A DNA stretch of 64,000 nucleotides, taken from Planctomycetota bacterium (GTDB lineage Bacteria > Planctomycetota > UBA1135 > UBA2386). Below the pieces are notes generated by a model. It did not search any database. It was not told where the DNA came from and worked only from the letters and a program-made list of their open reading frames with translations. The first letter of the stretch is position 1. Every line of letters begins with the position of its first letter. The stretch lies in contig JACKHZ010000014.1 in assembly GCA_020638735.1 (NCBI GenBank), positions 62,001-126,000 of the forward strand, read 5' to 3'. The position numbers were made by a program, and so were the translations under genes. This document shows positions 1-8,503 of the stretch, piece by piece.

Positions 1-1047
1 CAGACCGCCACGCAGGAGTGCCTGTCGATCGAACCTCTGACCGGGCTGCCGGTCGGCGGCGGCGGCGAAGCGGCCCTCTCGGACGACGGTCGTGTCGTCG
101 TCTACCGCACGCTCGGCAGCCTGGGCGGGCCATTCGGCGCGATGATCTGGCGCGATCGCCAGACCGGGCAGCACGGTCCGCTCGGCACTTGGGCGAGCGG
201 CGTGTACGCGCCGGTCAACACGGCGAAGGTCTCGGGTGACGGCACCAAGGTGCTGTTCGACACGACGGTCTCCCTCTCCGCCGCCGACACCGACATCCAG
301 CGCGACGTCTACCTGCTCGACATTCCGACCGGGTCGATCGAGCTGGTCAGCACGGCGCCGAGCGCCGGCGCGTGCTACGCCAACGCACTCTCGGACGATG
401 GCCGCTTCGTCGCCTTCAGCAGCGTGGACCCGTTCGATCCGGCCGACACCAACCTGGTCGCGGACAGCTACCTGCTCGATCGTGCGAACGGCGCGCTGAC
501 GCTGGCGATCGTGTCCGGTAGCGGTCAGGTGGGGGACACCGGCGCGGTCATCTCGGACTGCTCCGACGACGGTCGCTTCTGCGTCAGCACGACGCGCGCC
601 AGCAACCTGGTCGCGGCCGACCTCAACGCCGCGCTCGACGTGGTCGTGCGCGATCGCTGCGTCGCCGCGACCTGGAGCTACTACGGCGTCGGCTACCCCG
701 GCGTCGGTGGCGCGGTGCCAGGCTTCGCGTTGGTCGGTCAGCCGGCGATCGGCACGTCGCCGCTGGTGGCGCTGCAGAACGCGATCGGCCTGCCGACGCT
801 GGCTGCGCTCGGGGCCGGCACCCAGCAGGACAACGCCGTCACCGAGTTCGGCGGCACGCTGCTGATCGGCGGTGCCGTGCCGATCACGCTCGCCCTGCCC
901 ACGACCGGCCTGTTGCGGCCGTTGACGATTCCGAACGCGATCGACCTCTGCGGCGTGCACGTCTACCTGCAGGCGTTCGTCGTCGACCCGGTGGCGCCGG
1001 CCGGCGTCGCCTTCACGCGTGGCATCGACGCCATGATCGGCGGCTGA
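1..1047 (+). CDS. Secreted PD40/TolB-like beta-propeller protein, 5' end outside window
   Basis: The reading frame is open from base 1, so this is the C-terminal 348 residues of a larger protein. The visible part has repeated blades with the pattern LSDDGR-hydrophobic-VAFSS and D-rich turns (for example around 370-500 and 540-620), typical of PD40/WD40-like TolB propellers. After about base 660 the repeats stop and a Gly/Leu-rich beta domain of about 125 residues follows, resembling the C-terminal modules of the other secreted proteins here (ending 23527, 31044, 34481, 38977). Propeller proteins of this type are exported and bind ligands or partners; no catalytic residues can be named. The stop is followed at once by a hairpin. 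The propeller class is well supported; the role is unknown. Confidence 0.8.
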   Translation, partial: QTATQECLSIEPLTGLPVGGGGEAALSDDGRVVVYRTLGSLGGPFGAMIWRDRQTGQHGPLGTWASGVYAPVNTAKVSGDGTKVLFDTTVSLSAADTDIQRDVYLLDIPTGSIELVSTAPSAGACYANALSDDGRFVAFSSVDPFDPADTNLVADSYLLDRANGALTLAIVSGSGQVGDTGAVISDCSDDGRFCVSTTRASNLVAADLNAALDVVVRDRCVAATWSYYGVGYPGVGGAVPGFALVGQPAIGTSPLVALQNAIGLPTLAALGAGTQQDNAVTEFGGTLLIGGAVPITLALPTTGLLRPLTIPNAIDLCGVHVYLQAFVVDPVAPAGVAFTRGIDAMIGG

Positions 1048-1074
1048 GGCCGAGAAGGAATCATATACGGCCTC
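1046..1074 (+). terminator. Hairpin overlapping the stop codon of the propeller gene
   Basis: GAGGCCG (1046-1052) pairs with CGGCCTC (1068-1074) across a 15-base loop, starting inside the TGA stop codon. No T-tract follows, so it may stabilise the mRNA end or assist termination rather than act as a classical intrinsic terminator. Confidence 0.4.
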
Positions 1075-1077
1075 TCA

Positions 1078-1146
1078 GAATGCCGATTGGCGGCCGTCTG
1101 CGCGGCCGCGCAGAGCCTTCGAGAGGATTCTCTATCAGGCTCTGAG
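1078..1146 (+). repeat. 69-bp repeat, left copy
   Basis: This stretch matches the reverse complement of 3039-3107 at about 54 of 69 positions, including two identical 13-base blocks (GATTGGCGGCCGT and CGCGGCCGCGCAG). The two copies lie in opposite orientation on either side of the DJ-1/dioxygenase fusion gene. No transposase is present, so this could be a non-autonomous or genome-wide intergenic repeat. Confidence 0.65.
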
Positions 1147-1169
1147 ACGCGGTCGCGGCGACGGCGGCT

Positions 1170-2924
1170 TCAGCGGCGGGCGCGCTCGTCGAGGCGGATG
1201 CGCCACGACACGCGCTGCGAGGAGTCGGCGTGGGCTGTGACCTTCGCGACCCAGTCAGGCGCGTCGCGGTCTTGCCAGAACGGGTCGTCCGCGAAGCCCA
1301 GGCGGGCGACGTAGCGCCGGCCGTCGGCGGTGGTGACGAGGCCGTGCACGTGCTGCTCGATCTTGCCGTCCTCGCCGCGATAGGCCGCGGGGCGGATCGT
1401 GCGCAGCGAGAACCTGCCGTCTCCGTCGCTGCGTACGAAGCCGTACAGGCGCGGGTTCTGCTCGTCCATCGAGTTTGACGCGTAGGTGCCGTCGGCGTCC
1501 GTGTGCCACAGGTAGAGCAGTGCCCCCGCGACCGGTGCTCCTGTTGCGTCTTCGATCGAACCGTCGATGGACAGTCGCGCGCCGGGCTCGTCGTCGAGCA
1601 CCAGCAGCGTGGAGCTGCCCCAGGTGGCGCGCCGCAGCGCCTCGCGGAAGCGCGGCTCGTGGCGCATCGGCTGGAAGGCCTGCTCGAGCAGCGTCCGCGC
1701 CGGACAGGCGCCGCCGGTGAGCGCGCGTTCGACCGCGGTCAACGCCTCGCCGCGCGGACCGCCGGCGACGGCGAGCGCGCGCTGGTAGAGCGGTTCGGCG
1801 GCGGCTTCGCGAGCGCGCCGGCCGACCTCGGGCCTCGACGTCGGCGGGGACGCGGATGCGGGAGCAGGTGCGGGCAGGGCCTGCCAGTCGTACTCCATGT
1901 AGCGCGCCACCTCGTTCGCGCGGGCCTCACCGTGGTCGCGCTGCACGACGGCGAGCGCGCCGTCCAGGCCGGACGACACCCCGGCGGCGGTGATCACGTG
2001 ACCCTCGTCGACGACCTTGGCGTCGACCACCTGCACCGCGGGGTACTGTCGCGCCAGCACCGCCCGCGAGCCGTGGTGGGTGGTCGCGCGCCTGCCGTCG
2101 AGCAGCCCCGCCCGGGCCAGCGCGTAGGCGCCGGTGCAGACCGACAGCACGTGACGACAGCCTGGTGCGGTTCGCTGCAGCCACGCGACGAACTCCGGGT
2201 CTTCGTCGAGCACGCCGGTGTCGCCGCCCGGCACCACCAGGATCGTCGGCTGCGGGCAATCGGCGGTGCCGAAGTCGGGCTCGAGCAGCGTGCGCCAGTG
2301 CTGCGGGCGAACCGGCCGCTTCCGTGGCGCGACGAAGCGCACGCGGTAGGCGGGGTTGCCCAGGGCATCGCGAGCCGAGGTGAACACCTCGACCGGGCCG
2401 GCGAAGTCCAAGGTCTCCACGCCGTCGTGCACGACCACCAGCACGAGGTCGGCGAGGTCCTCGAGTTCGGCGATGAGCGGCGCGAAACGCGGGTCCGCGC
2501 GCAGCGTCGCCAGGTCCGGGTCGCGTTGCAGTTGCACGGTGCGTCGGAAGCCGCTTCGGGCGGCGCGTCGCAGCGCGGCGAAGGCCTCGTCGACGTGGCC
2601 CCGCAGCGCGTGCACGCAGGCGATGTTGTAGCTCGCGGTCGCAGCCAGGCGGGGATCTGCGTCGGCCTGGGCCGCGGCGCGTTCGTGCCACGGGAGGGCT
2701 TCGTCGAGTCGGCCGAGCACGTGCAGGCAGTAGCCGAGGCGGTAGCTGGTCTCGGGACCGGGGTCGCCCTCCGACAGTCGGCCGTAGAGCTCGGCGGCGC
2801 GCTGCCAGTCGCGCGCGACGAAGGCAGCGTCGGCCCGCGCGCGGAGGTCGACGGCCGGGTCCTGCGCAGGTGGTGCGGACAGCAGGAACATCGACAGCAA
2901 CGACGGCAAGAGGGGGGTGCGCAT
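1170..2924 (-). CDS. Exported TPR / DJ-1-PfpI / intradiol dioxygenase-like fusion protein
   Basis: A 584-residue protein joining three units. Residues 1-20 are a signal peptide. Residues 25-150 form TPR-like helical repeats. Residues 158-345 are a DJ-1/PfpI (GATase1-like, AraC-regulator type) domain with the nucleophile elbow SVCTGA (Cys263) and a following THHG. Residues 435-560 resemble intradiol ring-cleavage dioxygenases, with LWHTDADGTY and the candidate iron ligands Tyr481, Tyr515, His525 and His527 all present. The ATG at 2924 was chosen over an upstream in-frame start at 3098 because it has GGAGG just upstream and begins a signal peptide, and because the upstream extension runs through the right-hand repeat. 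Domain recognition is by motif; the substrate is unknown. Confidence 0.8.
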   Translation of the reverse strand: MRTPLLPSLLSMFLLSAPPAQDPAVDLRARADAAFVARDWQRAAELYGRLSEGDPGPETSYRLGYCLHVLGRLDEALPWHERAAAQADADPRLAATASYNIACVHALRGHVDEAFAALRRAARSGFRRTVQLQRDPDLATLRADPRFAPLIAELEDLADLVLVVVHDGVETLDFAGPVEVFTSARDALGNPAYRVRFVAPRKRPVRPQHWRTLLEPDFGTADCPQPTILVVPGGDTGVLDEDPEFVAWLQRTAPGCRHVLSVCTGAYALARAGLLDGRRATTHHGSRAVLARQYPAVQVVDAKVVDEGHVITAAGVSSGLDGALAVVQRDHGEARANEVARYMEYDWQALPAPAPASASPPTSRPEVGRRAREAAAEPLYQRALAVAGGPRGEALTAVERALTGGACPARTLLEQAFQPMRHEPRFREALRRATWGSSTLLVLDDEPGARLSIDGSIEDATGAPVAGALLYLWHTDADGTYASNSMDEQNPRLYGFVRSDGDGRFSLRTIRPAAYRGEDGKIEQHVHGLVTTADGRRYVARLGFADDPFWQDRDAPDWVAKVTAHADSSQRVSWRIRLDERARR

Positions 2925-3038
2925 GGTCCTCCGAGGTTCGGGTCGCCTTGCTACGCGAGCCCTGCGCGGTGCGCGGACCGCATGGGCAAATGACCTGGAG
3001 GCCGCTGCGGCGTTGGTCGTGGTGCGCAGCGCTGGCGC

Positions 3039-3107
3039 CTCACTGCCTGGGAGAAGATCCTCGAGGCGGCGCTGCGCGGCCGCGTGAACGGCCGCCAATC
3101 CGCATTC
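3039..3107 (-). repeat. 69-bp repeat, right (inverted) copy
   Basis: Reverse-complement partner of 1078-1146 (about 78% identity by eye). It lies between the start of the DJ-1 fusion gene and the end of the M28 peptidase gene. Confidence 0.65.
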
Positions 3108-3140
3108 CGAGCGCCCCTGTCGCCCCTTCGTCGACGGTGC

Positions 3141-4517
3141 TCAGCGATCGGCCAGCGTCGCCGCAGCGTAGGCGACCACCGCCGCGCCGAGCGCCAGCTC
3201 GCGTTCGTTGACGGCCGGCACGTCGTCGACCGCCGTGTGGTGGTAGTCGAAGTAGCGGTGGCCGTCGACCCACAGGCCGAAGCACGGCACGCCGCGTTCG
3301 TGCAGCACGCCGATGTCGGCGCCGCCGGCGCCGCCGCCCGGCACGAACTGGCCGGCGCCCAGCTCCTGCAGCGGCGCGAACAGTCGGTGTACGGCTTCGG
3401 CCTGGGGGCCGCTGAGCGAGCAGCCGAAGCCGAGCGGCGTGAAGCCGCCGCTGTCGGTCTCGATCGCGGCCACGTGCTGCGGGATCTCGGCGTCGTGCGC
3501 CGCCGCGTAGGCCTTGGCGCCGCGCAGGCCGTTCTCCTCGTTGGCGAACAGCACCACGCGGATGGTGCGCTTGGGCCGCCAGCCGGTCGCGCACAGCAGT
3601 CGGATCGCCTCGATGCAGTGCACCACGCCGGCGCCGTCGTCGTGCGCGCCGCGGCCGAGGTCCCAGGCGTCGAGGTGGCCGCCGATCAGCACGATCTCGT
3701 CCGGGCGCTCGCTGCCGCGCAGTTCGCCGACGACGTTGTGGCCCTCGACGTCGGGCAGCGTCTCGCAGCCGAGCACCAGTCGCACGCGGACCGGCCCGTT
3801 CGCCAGCAGCGCCGCCAGCGCCTCGGCGTCCTCGGTGGCGATCGCCGCGGCGGGCACCCGTGCCACGTCGTCCTGGTAGCGCATCGCGCCGGTGTGCGGG
3901 TAGCCGTCGATGGTGGTGGTCATCGAGCGCACCAGCGCCGCCACGCCGCCGGCCTTGGCGGCCTCGACGGCGCCCTGGCTGCGCTGCGGCACCGCGCTGC
4001 CGTAGGCGCTGCCGGTGCGGCGCAGCGCGCGCGGCATCGGCCGGTTGAAGAACACGATCTTGCCCTTGGCCGCGTCGCCGAGGGCCTGTAGCTCCTCGAA
4101 CGTGCGCACGGCGATCACTTCGGCCTCGAGGCCGCCCGCCGGTGTGGCGACGCTGCCGCCGAGCGCGGTGATGCGCAGCGGCATGGTCCCACCGGAAGTG
4201 ACTTCGGCGCGCTCCTCGCCGCGGCGCCAGTGCGGCACCATCACCGGTTCGAGCCGCACGTCGTCGCAGCCGGCGAGGCGCAGCTGCTCGGCGGCCCAGC
4301 GCTCGGCGGCGAACATGCCGTCGGTGCCCGACAGGCGCTTCGGCGCGGTGTCGCACAACGACGTCAGTGTGGCGATCGCGCGGTTGTCCTCGAGCGCGCG
4401 CTGCTCGAGCGCGAGGCAGCGTTCGCGCAGCGCGTCGATGTTGGCGGGCCGTGGCGCAGAATCGCAGCCGGCCAGCGCCAGCAGCAGGGTAGCGCCCAGC
4501 GTGCGAGCACCGATCAC
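3141..4517 (-). CDS. M28-family zinc aminopeptidase/carboxypeptidase lipoprotein
   Basis: 458 residues. The N-terminus is a lipoprotein signal with lipobox LALAGC, so the enzyme is probably membrane-anchored outside the cytoplasm. An M28 dizinc peptidase core is visible: LIGGHLDAWDLG (His and Asp ligands), HDDGAGV (bridging Asp), FANEENGLRG (catalytic Glu plus ligand Glu), ETDSGG (Asp) and YHHTAVDDV (final His). An inserted protease-associated-like region comes before the metal site. The start is GTG at 4517, whose GTGA overlaps the stop of the upstream molybdoenzyme gene, implying translational coupling. It probably trims peptides taken up from outside; exact specificity cannot be read from the sequence. 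Confidence 0.9.
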   Translation of the reverse strand: MIGARTLGATLLLALAGCDSAPRPANIDALRERCLALEQRALEDNRAIATLTSLCDTAPKRLSGTDGMFAAERWAAEQLRLAGCDDVRLEPVMVPHWRRGEERAEVTSGGTMPLRITALGGSVATPAGGLEAEVIAVRTFEELQALGDAAKGKIVFFNRPMPRALRRTGSAYGSAVPQRSQGAVEAAKAGGVAALVRSMTTTIDGYPHTGAMRYQDDVARVPAAAIATEDAEALAALLANGPVRVRLVLGCETLPDVEGHNVVGELRGSERPDEIVLIGGHLDAWDLGRGAHDDGAGVVHCIEAIRLLCATGWRPKRTIRVVLFANEENGLRGAKAYAAAHDAEIPQHVAAIETDSGGFTPLGFGCSLSGPQAEAVHRLFAPLQELGAGQFVPGGGAGGADIGVLHERGVPCFGLWVDGHRYFDYHHTAVDDVPAVNERELALGAAVVAYAAATLADR

Positions 4518-7279
4518 AGCTTGAACGCCTCGTCGGTGGGCCGGCAGACGCGCTTCAGGTGCAGCGGGCGGCGCAGGCCGCCTTGGCCGTATTCACCGGC
4601 CGGCCGCGTGCGCGCGCGCCACTCCTCGAACACCGCCATCGACTGCGCAGTGTCGGTGAAGACGTCGCCGTAGCGATCGCCCGGCTCGGCCTTGCTCACC
4701 GTGACCTTCTGGTGCCAGCAGTGCATGCCGCTGATCGGGTCCGGCTGGGCCGGGAACGTCATGTTCTGGTGCACGCCGCCGCTGTGCCACCAGACCTTCT
4801 CCGACTCCTTGTCGCTGCTCTGGAACTTGCCGACGTCCTTGGTGCGGCGCATCAAGAACGCCGTGTCGGAGACGCGCCGCAGGTCGACGTCGTGCAATTG
4901 CCAGCGGTTGCCGCCCACCTGGTCGCCGCGCACCGCCCAGCGGCCGAGGTGGTGGCTGCAGGCGATCACGCCGGGGCGCACGCCTTCGGTGACCCAGACT
5001 GCGTTGACGTAGTAGCCGATGCGCGTCGTGACGCGGATCAGGTCGCCCATGCCGACGCCGAGCCGCTCGGCGTCCGACGGGTGCATCCACACCGGGTTGG
5101 TGTTGGACAGCTCGGTCAGCCACTTGCTGTTGGCGCTGCGCGTGTGGATCAGCGTCGGCAGCCGGAACGTCGGCACCAGCGCCATCTCGCCCTTTGCGCG
5201 GTCGAGCTTCTGCTCGTCGATGTGGCTCTCGAGGTAGCACGGGTCGGCGTACTCCGGCCAGCCCCATTCGTCCATCGTCGGCGAGTGCAGCTCGAGCTTC
5301 TTCGACGGCGTCGGGAAGCCGACCATCGCCTTCTCGCCGTCGAACACGCCGACCACCTTGCCGTCCTTGTGGGCGACGCCGAGCTCCGGGTCGACGGCGT
5401 AGTCACCGCCCTTCAGCTGTGTCTCGTGCGTCTTGTAGACGGCGTCCTGCACGAGGAAGCAGCCGTGGCGGCGCATGTAGTCGAGCGGCGTGGTGCCTTC
5501 CTGCTGCGCCGCCTCGGGCAGGCCCGGCACCGCGTTCTCGAAGATCCACTGGTAGTACTCGTCGATGGTGACGCGCTCGCCGGGACGGTACGGCGACTCG
5601 AAGTGCTGGCGGATGCCGAGCGAACCGTCGGGGTCGATCTTCCACGACAGCGCGATCCAGAACTCGTCCTCCTCCCAGACCTCGCCCGGGTTGACCTCGT
5701 AGGTCCAGGTGAACTGGCGGCCCTCGCGCTGCGCCAGCGTACGATGCACCGGCTGGCGGAAGCCGATCCAGGTCGCCGCGTGGGTCTCCTGCGACATCAG
5801 GTCGTGGCGCTCGGTGGCGTGACCCATCGGCAGCACGAAGTCGGCCCAGCGCGCGGTCTCGTTCCACGTCGGCGACAGCATCACGTTGCAGCCGACGGCG
5901 TGCGGATCCTCGAACATGTCGATCCACATCGCCCCGTCCGGATTGGTCCAGACCGGGTTGTAGACACGCGCGAAGTAGGTGTCGATGCGACCGCGGCCGC
6001 TCTTGACCAGGTGCGGCAGGCAGAAGCTCAGCTCGTGGTGCGCGAGCGGCCACTCGTGCGGATACAGCAGCTCGCTCCAGACGTCCTGAGGCCGCGGCTT
6101 GCTGAACGTCGCCGGCACGAACTTGTTGGTGCCGCTTCCGGCGGTGCCGCCGACCGAGGCCACCGCGCCGACCAGCACGCAGACGAACTGCAGGTTGCGC
6201 GCGACCGCCCAGCCGCCCTCGTTGCCGGCGGCGGCGTTGCGCCAGACGTGCGAGCTGAACGCGCTGCCGGCCTGGCCGATCTCCTTGGCGACCTGCTCGA
6301 TGGTGGCGGCGTCCATGCCGCAGACCTCGGCGGCCTTCTGCGGCGTCGCCCAGGCGTAGTCGTTCTTCAGGTCCTGCTGGAACGCGGCGAAGTCCTCGGC
6401 GCGGGCCTTTGCCCGCTGGTACGTGCGCCAGTCGACCCAGGTGCGCACGAAGTCCCAGTCGACGAGGTCGTCGCGCAGCAGCACGTGGGCGAAGCCGAGC
6501 AGCATCATCGCCTCGGTGCCCGGGCGCGGCGCCAGCCAGTAGTCCGACATGCTCGCGGTGTTGGACAGCCGGATGTCGCAGACGGCGAGTTTGCCGCCCT
6601 TCATCTTGCCGTCGATGATGCGCTGCGCGTGCGGGTTGAAGTAGTGGCCGGTCTCGAGGTGGCTGCTGATCAGCAGCGTGAACTTCGCGTGCTCGTAGTC
6701 GGGCGACGGGCGGTCGTAGCCGCTCCACAGCGTGTAGCCCAGGCGCGCGGCGCCGCTGCAGACGTTGGTGTGCGAGTTGTGGCCGTCGACGCCCCACGCC
6801 TGCAGCACGCGCTCGACGTAGCCGTCGTGGCCGGGGCGGCCGACGTGGTACATGACCTCGGTCTTGCGCCCTTCGACGATCGCCTTGCGGATGCGGGCGC
6901 CGAGCGTCTGCAGCACCTCGTCCCAGCTGACGCGTTCGAAGCGGCCGCTGCCGCGCTCGCCGACGCGCTTCATCGGGTAGAGGATGCGGTCCGGGTCGTG
7001 CACCTGGTTGATGGTCGCCGGACCCTTGGCGCAGTTGCGGCCGCGCGAGCCGGGGTGGTACGGGTTGCCCTCGACCTTGCGGATCTTGCCGTCCTGCTTG
7101 TCGACGTAGGCGACCAGCCCGCACGCGGCTTCGCAGTTGAAGCAGATCGTCGGCACCAGCGAGTAGTTCTTGGTCACCCGGCGCGGCCACGCCTTGGCGT
7201 CGAGCTCCTGCCAGTCGTCCCAGCGATCGGGCGGCGGGAAGTTCTCGAGCGGCGTGGTGCGCAGCGTGCTGTGGTCCAT
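4514..7279 (-). CDS. Molybdopterin (bis-MGD) oxidoreductase catalytic subunit, PsrA/PhsA/SoeA-like
   Basis: 921 residues from ATG 7279; an in-frame GTG at 7315 would add 12. Near the N-terminus a CFNCEAACG motif (Cys46, 49, 53) and Cys83 form the 4Fe-4S site of the DMSO-reductase superfamily. HTNVCSGAA places a probable Mo-ligating Cys at about residue 174, as in polysulfide/thiosulfate reductases and formate dehydrogenases. The C-terminal MopB domain is complete. There is no twin-arginine signal, so a cytoplasmic location like SoeA is more likely than a periplasmic one. The likely electron-transfer and anchor partner is the ferredoxin/NrfD fusion at 11053-12573. Substrate (sulfur compound or other) is not determined. 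Confidence 0.85.
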   Translation of the reverse strand: MDHSTLRTTPLENFPPPDRWDDWQELDAKAWPRRVTKNYSLVPTICFNCEAACGLVAYVDKQDGKIRKVEGNPYHPGSRGRNCAKGPATINQVHDPDRILYPMKRVGERGSGRFERVSWDEVLQTLGARIRKAIVEGRKTEVMYHVGRPGHDGYVERVLQAWGVDGHNSHTNVCSGAARLGYTLWSGYDRPSPDYEHAKFTLLISSHLETGHYFNPHAQRIIDGKMKGGKLAVCDIRLSNTASMSDYWLAPRPGTEAMMLLGFAHVLLRDDLVDWDFVRTWVDWRTYQRAKARAEDFAAFQQDLKNDYAWATPQKAAEVCGMDAATIEQVAKEIGQAGSAFSSHVWRNAAAGNEGGWAVARNLQFVCVLVGAVASVGGTAGSGTNKFVPATFSKPRPQDVWSELLYPHEWPLAHHELSFCLPHLVKSGRGRIDTYFARVYNPVWTNPDGAMWIDMFEDPHAVGCNVMLSPTWNETARWADFVLPMGHATERHDLMSQETHAATWIGFRQPVHRTLAQREGRQFTWTYEVNPGEVWEEDEFWIALSWKIDPDGSLGIRQHFESPYRPGERVTIDEYYQWIFENAVPGLPEAAQQEGTTPLDYMRRHGCFLVQDAVYKTHETQLKGGDYAVDPELGVAHKDGKVVGVFDGEKAMVGFPTPSKKLELHSPTMDEWGWPEYADPCYLESHIDEQKLDRAKGEMALVPTFRLPTLIHTRSANSKWLTELSNTNPVWMHPSDAERLGVGMGDLIRVTTRIGYYVNAVWVTEGVRPGVIACSHHLGRWAVRGDQVGGNRWQLHDVDLRRVSDTAFLMRRTKDVGKFQSSDKESEKVWWHSGGVHQNMTFPAQPDPISGMHCWHQKVTVSKAEPGDRYGDVFTDTAQSMAVFEEWRARTRPAGEYGQGGLRRPLHLKRVCRPTDEAFKL

Positions 7280-7433
7280 GCCCGCACCATAGAAGGGGCT
7301 CCAGGTGCGATCCACAGCGAGCGGTCGGGGGACCGCCGGCGGCCAGGAAAGGCGTCGGCTGCTGACGGGAACGGGAACGAGGTGGGGCGGCGGGAGCGGG
7401 CGTCACGCCCGGTGGGCAGGCGCCCGGCGACGA

Positions 7434-7904
7434 TCAGTCGACGCCGTGGCGCAGCGCCATGTGCTCCTGCAGCCGCTCGTAGTTGGTCTTCGGCCGCCAG
7501 CGGTAGACCACACGGAGGGCCTTCAGCACGTCGCCGCGCGAGATGATGCCGAGCAGGTGGCGGTCGCAGTCGACGACTGGCACCCGACGGATCGGTTGCT
7601 CGCGGAACACCGACGCGACCTCGTAGATGTCGGCGTCGGCCCCGACCACGGCGAAGTCGCGTCGCATGTGCTGCGCGACGGTGCCGGGCAGGTCCTGGGC
7701 GTAGTGTGCAGCGGCGATCGCGGTCAACGCGTCGCGTTCGCTGAACACTCCGACGAGCCTGCCACGTTCGACCACCGGCGCGCCGGAGAAACCGCGCTGG
7801 ATGAGATCGTCGACCGCGTCGAGTACCGAGCGGTCGTGAGGCAGGACGAAGACGGCCCTCTGCATGACGTGCCGGGCAAGTAGCACGGTTCTGCTCGTGT
7901 CCAT
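7434..7904 (-). CDS. Tandem CBS-domain protein
   Basis: 156 residues with two CBS motifs: roughly 10-65 (V-M-x-R start, FSGAPVV, VGVFSERD) and 80-140 (VGADADIYEVA, IRRVPVVD, LLGIISRGDVL). CBS pairs bind adenine nucleotides and act as energy-state sensors, often as separate regulators of a neighbouring enzyme. No effector domain is attached. It sits 9 bp after the small Cys protein gene and upstream of the molybdoenzyme gene on the same strand, so all may share a transcript and it may regulate that system; this link is inference. Confidence 0.88.
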   Translation of the reverse strand: MDTSRTVLLARHVMQRAVFVLPHDRSVLDAVDDLIQRGFSGAPVVERGRLVGVFSERDALTAIAAAHYAQDLPGTVAQHMRRDFAVVGADADIYEVASVFREQPIRRVPVVDCDRHLLGIISRGDVLKALRVVYRWRPKTNYERLQEHMALRHGVD

Positions 7905-7913
7905 CGGCGCATG

Positions 7914-8168
7914 CTACGCCGGTTCGCCGGGCGCCGGCAGGCCCGGCGGTGCCCCCCGGGTCCTGAGCAAGCCGCGCGCCGCGTCGACGACGCGGCCGAG
8001 CCGCGCGACACACGGGTCACAGTTGCTGCCGCAGCACCAGCGCCACGTTCCGTCGTCGGCATCGACGTGACGGGCGACGAACGCCGTGTAGCTGGGGTCG
8101 AGGCCCTCGTCGCGGCACAGCTGCGCGAAGGCGCTGCGGGTCGTCGGGTCGAGGTCGGAGAGCTCCAT
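7914..8168 (-). CDS. Small OXLD1-like (oxidoreductase-like domain) Cys-rich protein
   Basis: 84 residues from ATG 8168. The central WCCGSNCDPCV motif matches the CCGSGCxPCV signature of the oxidoreductase-like N-terminal family (OXLD1 in eukaryotes). That family is small and biochemically poorly characterised; the three closely spaced Cys-containing groups could bind metal or undergo redox change. It ends 9 bp before the CBS gene on the same strand. No clear Shine-Dalgarno sequence is visible. The gene lies inside a much longer spurious frame, but this segment alone has coherent protein-like composition. Confidence 0.65.
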   Translation of the reverse strand: MELSDLDPTTRSAFAQLCRDEGLDPSYTAFVARHVDADDGTWRWCCGSNCDPCVARLGRVVDAARGLLRTRGAPPGLPAPGEPA

Positions 8169-8503
8169 GCGGCGGGCGTCGCGGGGCGCGCAAGTCCGGC
8201 GCCGGCGGAAGGGTAGCGTGAAGTTCCAGCCGGTGGAACGGCGGCGCTGCGCAGGCGCGGTGGCGGGTATGGTGCGGCGATGATCGCTGCGATGCGAAGG
8301 GCGTGTCGGCGCTGCGCGCCTACCGCGGGGCTGCTCTCGACCGCGGCCGCGGGCGGTGTCTGCGTCGGCGGCAAGGCTGTCGGATCCGATGAGGTCGTGC
8401 ACGATCGTCAGGTCGGCGAGCCGCCGGCGGGAGACGACTTCGTTGCATCCCCGCGGTGCTTTGCGTGGCGGGTCGGAGCCCGGCAAGGCCTCGAGGTGCG
8501 GCG
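8169..8503 (+). other. 335-bp intergenic region with a possible 75-codon ORF
   Basis: Divergent promoter region between the small Cys protein and the phosphatase fusion. An ATG at 8280 opens 75 codons ending at 8507, overlapping the next start as ATGA. Its third codon positions are G/C-rich but the product (Arg/Ala-rich, four Cys) matches nothing I recognise. It may be a coupled leader gene or chance; nothing else is seen here. Confidence 0.3.
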
